From positions 1 to 8,292 of the forward strand of contig CACWHO010000016.1 of assembly GCA_902760765.1 (NCBI GenBank): a stretch of DNA of 8,292 bases. Reading direction: 5' to 3'. The notes under the pieces are model-generated. The model was not told where the DNA came from, did not search any database, and saw only the letters and a list, made by a program, of their open reading frames with translations. The stretch comes from an uncultured Eubacteriales bacterium. Lineage in GTDB: Bacteria; Bacillota; Clostridia; TANB77; CAG-508. Within the stretch, counting starts at the first letter, position 1. Every line of letters begins with the position of its first letter. Below are positions 5,740 to 8,292 of the stretch, one piece after another. Both the position numbers and the translations under genes were made by a program.

Positions 5740-6912
5740 ATGAACAACGATGAAATAATAAAAATAATAAAAAGGAAAGCAGTACAAATTTTTAATGAAG
5801 AAGATTTAGATAAAAAATTAAAAAGTGGAAAAAAGCTAATAATAAAATTAGGAGCTGACCCATCAAGGCCAGATTTACACATAGGACATACTGTAGTTTT
5901 AAGAGTTTTAAAACAATTCCAAGATATGGGACATGAAGTAGTATTTGTAGTTGGAGATTTTACAGGAATGATAGGTGACCCATCAGGAAAAAGTAAAACA
6001 AGACCATCACTTACATTTGAACAAACAAGAAAATCAGCAGAAACATATTTAGAACAAGCAACAAAAATACTAGATAAAAACAAAACAAGAATAGAATTCA
6101 ACTCAACTTGGCTTTCAAAAATGACATTTGAAGATGTTATTAAACTTGCTAGTAAATATACAGTTGCAAGAATAATGGAAAGAGACGACTTTAAAAATAG
6201 ATTTGAAAATAATTTACCATTATCAATGCATGAACTATTATACCCATTAATGCAAGGATATGACTCAGTTGCACTACATGCAGATATTGAAATTGGTGGA
6301 ACAGACCAAACATTTAACTTATTGGTAGGCAGAGAATTACAAAAAGACTATGACCAAGAAAGTCAGGTAGTTATGACATTCCCACTACTTGTTGGACTAG
6401 ATGGAAAAGAGAAAATGAGTAAATCATTAGACAATTATATTGGAATTACAGATTCTGCATTTGATAAATTTAAAAAAGTAATGACAATTCCAGATGATGT
6501 TTTAAAACAATATTTTGATTTAACAACAGACTTATCAACAGATGAAATTGACAAAATAATGAGTGGTGATATTAGAGAAGCACATATGTTATATGCAAAA
6601 GAATTAATAAAAATGTATAATGATGAAAATGAATTTGAAGAAGCCAAAAATCAATATTTAAATGTTGCAAAAGGTGGAATACCAGATGATATAGAAACAC
6701 AAAAAATAGAAGAAAATGAAATAAATATTTGTGATTTACTTATAAAAACTGGATTTGCATCATCAAAAGGAGAAGCAAGAAGAATGATAGCTGGAAAAGG
6801 TGTAAAAATAGATGGAAACATAGTTTTAGATGCAAATGAAATTATAAAAATTGAAAATGGAATAATTCTACAATTTGGAAAAAATAAATTTAAGAAAGTT
6901 TGCAAAAAATAA
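5740..6912 (+). CDS. tyrS: Tyrosyl-tRNA synthetase, KMSKS (TyrZ-like) type
   Basis: This class I synthetase charges tRNA-Tyr with tyrosine in the cytoplasm using ATP. At 390 residues it is close to the normal length. In order: the HIGH signature at 47-50 (DLHIGHT), the GDFTGMIGDPSGKS stretch at 72-85, the tyrosine-pocket region with Y168, Q172 and D175, GGTDQ at 186-190, KMSKS at 225-229, and a C-terminal S4 RNA-binding domain at about 328-388. The KMSKS form marks the TyrZ-like branch rather than the KFGKT form of E. coli TyrS or B. subtilis TyrS. AGGAGG at 5725-5730 lies nine bases before the ATG. All arginine codons are AGA or AGG. I see no convincing terminator after the stop. Key motifs are intact, so the enzyme should be active. 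Confidence 0.97.
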   Translation: MNNDEIIKIIKRKAVQIFNEEDLDKKLKSGKKLIIKLGADPSRPDLHIGHTVVLRVLKQFQDMGHEVVFVVGDFTGMIGDPSGKSKTRPSLTFEQTRKSAETYLEQATKILDKNKTRIEFNSTWLSKMTFEDVIKLASKYTVARIMERDDFKNRFENNLPLSMHELLYPLMQGYDSVALHADIEIGGTDQTFNLLVGRELQKDYDQESQVVMTFPLLVGLDGKEKMSKSLDNYIGITDSAFDKFKKVMTIPDDVLKQYFDLTTDLSTDEIDKIMSGDIREAHMLYAKELIKMYNDENEFEEAKNQYLNVAKGGIPDDIETQKIEENEINICDLLIKTGFASSKGEARRMIAGKGVKIDGNIVLDANEIIKIENGIILQFGKNKFKKVCKK

Positions 6913-6983
6913 TTTAAAAATGTAAAAATCTCAATTCAAAAATTAAAACAAAAATATAAAAGATAAATTAAGTAAAATAATTG

Positions 6984-7012
6984 TTGAATAATAAAGAAAA
7001 ATATGATATTAT
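6984..7012 (+). promoter_or_regulatory. Extended -10 promoter of the phosphoesterase gene
   Basis: TTGAAT at 6984-6989, a 17-base spacer and TATTAT at 7007-7012 with TGA at 7004-7006 form a plausible extended -10 promoter. Transcription would start near 7019, giving a leader of about 78 bases. The leader opens with a short AATGT-GAAA-ACATT hairpin (7016-7029) and contains a run of seven T at 7038-7044 or nearby. Neither forms a terminator of useful strength. Confidence 0.6.
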
Positions 7013-7096
7013 ACGAATGTGAAAACATTAAAAATCCTTTTTTTATTGCAAAATGAAATATAACACGAAGAAATAATTTTTGAAAGGAGAATACTA

Positions 7097-7999
7097 ATGA
7101 GAAACATTATAAAAATATTCCGAAATATGTTTAAAGATGAGCTCAATATTAAAAAGATAGATGTAGATTTACCAATTATCTATAATATTGCTAAAAGAGC
7201 AGGTTTCAAACTGAAAAGAAATGAGAAGAACGATAACGAGTACTTAAGAGTTGTAGAAAGAAAAACACAGGTAGTTGTACTTTCTACAACTCAAAAAAAG
7301 GTCAAAAGGGCAAAATTTGCATGCCTTTCTGATATTCATGCAGGAGCAAAAGGCATAGACATAAACAAATTAAAAGCCTTTTTAAACAAATGCAAAAAAG
7401 TAAAAATCCGGTACTTGTTTATTGCTGGAGATTTATTTGAAGGCTGCAATATGTTTGCAAATCATGAAAATATTTTGGAAGAAAATACTCCAGAAGGGCA
7501 AGCAAGAATATTGTTTAATGAATTAAAAGATTATAATTTTCATGTAATTTTTATCAATGGAAACCATGACTATTCATTTGAAACAAATCATCAGGCAAAC
7601 CCCAATAGGATTCTTGCAGATATGTTAATGAATGCAAAGAAAAAAGTATCTTACATAGACTCATTTTATGGAGATGCTGTAATTGAGAACATTGGAATAC
7701 GACTTGTACATTTAGACGATTCGTATGCAAATACTAGAGAATACCCTTGTGTTAAATACGCAAAAGAACAAATTAATGCAAGAGATTATACTCAGAATCC
7801 TGATACTGGAGAAATGTACAAGTTGCATGTTGTGATTTCAGGTCATATTCATCGGCATGAAATTTATCAATATAAGGAAGTACTTGTTTTTCAACCAGGG
7901 TCTATAAAAGAAAAGGATTTGGACCAAGAAAAACGAATAGGTTTTATTGTAAGAATTACAGTAGAAGGTGAAATATTGAAGGAATATAATATAAGTTAA
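7097..7999 (+). CDS. Calcineurin-like metallophosphoesterase
   Basis: This 300-residue protein has the complete metal-binding motif set: SDIH with D79 and H81, GDLFEG with D112, GNHD at 155-158, a possible His at 205 (LVHLDD), and GHIH at 249-252, followed by QPGS. It should be an active dinuclear metal phosphoesterase; its substrate (nucleic acid, nucleotide or protein phosphate) cannot be told. Residues 1-72 are an N-terminal extension without recognised motifs: basic, partly helical, with no membrane segment. The order and spacing of motifs recall both YfcE-like enzymes and the small subunit of archaeal PolD, but the match is only at motif level. The start follows AAAGGAG at 7083-7089, seven bases upstream. 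Five of sixteen Arg codons are CGA or CGG, unlike tyrS, which has none, so this gene may have a different history. It stands alone between its own promoter and terminator. Confidence 0.9.
   Translation: MRNIIKIFRNMFKDELNIKKIDVDLPIIYNIAKRAGFKLKRNEKNDNEYLRVVERKTQVVVLSTTQKKVKRAKFACLSDIHAGAKGIDINKLKAFLNKCKKVKIRYLFIAGDLFEGCNMFANHENILEENTPEGQARILFNELKDYNFHVIFINGNHDYSFETNHQANPNRILADMLMNAKKKVSYIDSFYGDAVIENIGIRLVHLDDSYANTREYPCVKYAKEQINARDYTQNPDTGEMYKLHVVISGHIHRHEIYQYKEVLVFQPGSIKEKDLDQEKRIGFIVRITVEGEILKEYNIS
7248..7292 (+). repeat. Perfect 13-base inverted repeat inside the phosphoesterase gene
   Basis: Positions 7248-7260 (GAGTTGTAGAAAG) and 7280-7292 (CTTTCTACAACTC) are exact reverse complements around a 19-base spacer. 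They encode residues 51-66, the junction between the N-terminal extension and the catalytic domain. The mRNA could fold into a stable hairpin about 150 bases into the coding region. No T run follows on either strand, so it is not a terminator. Confidence 0.8.
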
Positions 8000-8005
8000 G
8001 TGTGG

Positions 8006-8050
8006 ATGTTATAAGTACAATTTAATAAATTATGTGCTTATAACATTTTT
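8006..8050 (+). terminator. Rho-independent terminator after the phosphoesterase gene
   Basis: Positions 8006-8019 pair with 8033-8046 in a 14-base-pair stem with one G-U pair, enclosing a 13-base A+T loop. The stem is followed by TTTTT at 8046-8050. It begins seven bases after the stop codon of the phosphoesterase gene and should end its transcript. Confidence 0.85.
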
Positions 8051-8119
8051 AATATAATTATTAAAATAATAAATAAGTATAGAGAAAATAAAAAATGTTG
8101 GAAAGTGGTGAAAATAAAA

Positions 8120-8176
8120 ATGGAAAATAATGCAAATATAAATTGCGAAGAATGGGCAAATGCAAAACTTCCTTAA
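8120..8176 (+). CDS. Doubtful 18-codon ORF, possible gene remnant
   Basis: The frame ATG at 8120 to TAA at 8174-8176 encodes MENNANINCEEWANAKLP. Only a weak ribosome site is near (GGAAAG at 8100-8105, GTGGTG at 8105-8110); GTG codons at 8105 and 8108 are in frame. The EEW-A-A-L pattern resembles the opening of Tn5/IS4-type transposases, which usually continue with a GDKRR-like stretch that is absent here. The stop codon lies at the left arm of the next hairpin. It may be a leader peptide, a short transposase remnant, or chance. Confidence is low. Confidence 0.2.
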   Translation: MENNANINCEEWANAKLP

Positions 8177-8208
8177 AGTGTTCAAAAATGAACACTTTAC
8201 AAATTTTT
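8174..8208 (+). terminator. Hairpin 8174-8199, possible terminator or attenuator
   Basis: Positions 8174-8184 and 8189-8199 form a perfect 11-base-pair stem (core AAGTGTTCA/TGAACACTT) with an AAAA loop. A TTTTT at 8204-8208 follows after a four-base gap, so it is a weaker terminator than those at 5037 and 8006. The stop codon of the 18-codon ORF overlaps its left arm, an arrangement compatible with attenuation of the gene beyond the window. It could also be a protein-binding palindrome. Confidence 0.5.
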
Positions 8209-8242
8209 CATCTTTCGTATTTTAATAAAATTGAATATAAAC

Positions 8243-8292
8243 CCGTCGAATTCGATGGATTAAAAAACGAAAAGGAAAGGATTTATTATAAT
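8243..8292 (+). promoter_or_regulatory. Leader hairpin and ribosome site of the next gene
   Basis: CCGTCG at 8243-8248 and CGATGG at 8253-8258 can pair with one G-U around an AATT loop; TCGAATTCGA at 8246-8255 is a perfect palindrome at DNA level. A purine-rich AAAAGGAAAGG at 8270-8280 looks like a ribosome binding site. If the first base beyond the window is G, an ATG would start at 8291, ten bases after it. The downstream gene itself is not visible. Confidence 0.4.

Noticed and set aside
5709..6101. Minus-strand open frame of 130 residues opposite tyrS
   Set aside because: It overlaps a certain tyrS coding region and its promoter, and its translation has no recognisable domain.
7016..7044. 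AATGT-GAAA-ACATT hairpin followed by a T run as a tyrS terminator
   Set aside because: Only five A+T-rich base pairs, separated from the T run by about eight bases, and it overlaps the predicted start of the phosphoesterase transcript.
1..8292. CRISPR array, tRNA or rRNA genes, intact insertion sequence
   Set aside because: No regularly spaced repeats, cloverleaf-like segments, rRNA-like stretches or complete transposase frames were seen.

Overview
The window is strongly A+T-rich, with AGA/AAA/ATA-dominated codon use, strong AGGAGG-type ribosome binding sites, and TAA or TAG stops for every gene. It carries the Firmicutes (Bacillota) signature set ireB (UPF0297), ruvX (YqgF) and a DUF1292 gene, plus a KMSKS-type tyrosyl-tRNA synthetase. 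This points to a low-GC clostridial bacterium, probably an uncultured gut-type Clostridia member. Nothing seen requires a non-standard genetic code. No rRNA, tRNA, CRISPR array or intact insertion sequence was found.

Region 1 (about 60-4653) reads as one operon of five tightly spaced plus-strand genes behind a promoter at 60-88. The first gene encodes a small exported or membrane protein with a pilin-like layout (signal peptide plus two C-terminal hydrophobic segments). The second encodes a 754-residue protein built like TadZ/CpaE: a receiver-like N-terminus and a C-terminal ParA/MinD-type fold with a degenerate P-loop. Its long acidic linker carries two perfect AT-hook motifs and four PG(L/F/V)E repeats. 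The third encodes a membrane-anchored protein with a GAF-like domain and a GGDEF-like domain that has lost its catalytic residues. ireB and ruvX follow with 16-17 base gaps. In many Firmicutes this upstream position is held by alaS, so the pilin-like/TadZ-like/GAF-GGDEF trio is the most unusual content of the window.

Region 2 (4662-5071) is the DUF1292 gene with its own promoter and a strong hairpin terminator. Region 3 (5072-6912) holds an unrecognised four-helix membrane protein gene and tyrS. tyrS has a near-consensus promoter and a very short leader, so it has no room for a T-box.

Region 4 (6913-8292) has a more accessory character. A calcineurin-like metallophosphoesterase gene sits behind an extended -10 promoter, uses CGA/CGG arginine codons that tyrS lacks, contains a perfect 13-base inverted repeat inside its coding sequence, and ends at a strong terminator. 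After it come a doubtful 18-codon ORF, a second hairpin, a small CCGTCG/CGATGG hairpin, and a purine-rich ribosome binding site for a gene beginning just beyond the window.

The best candidate for something undescribed is the 140-3942 trio: a possible envelope or pilus-like component, a pseudo-ATPase that may bind AT-rich DNA, and a dead-GGDEF membrane sensor, apparently co-transcribed with the cell-wall-signalling regulator IreB and the nuclease-fold protein RuvX.
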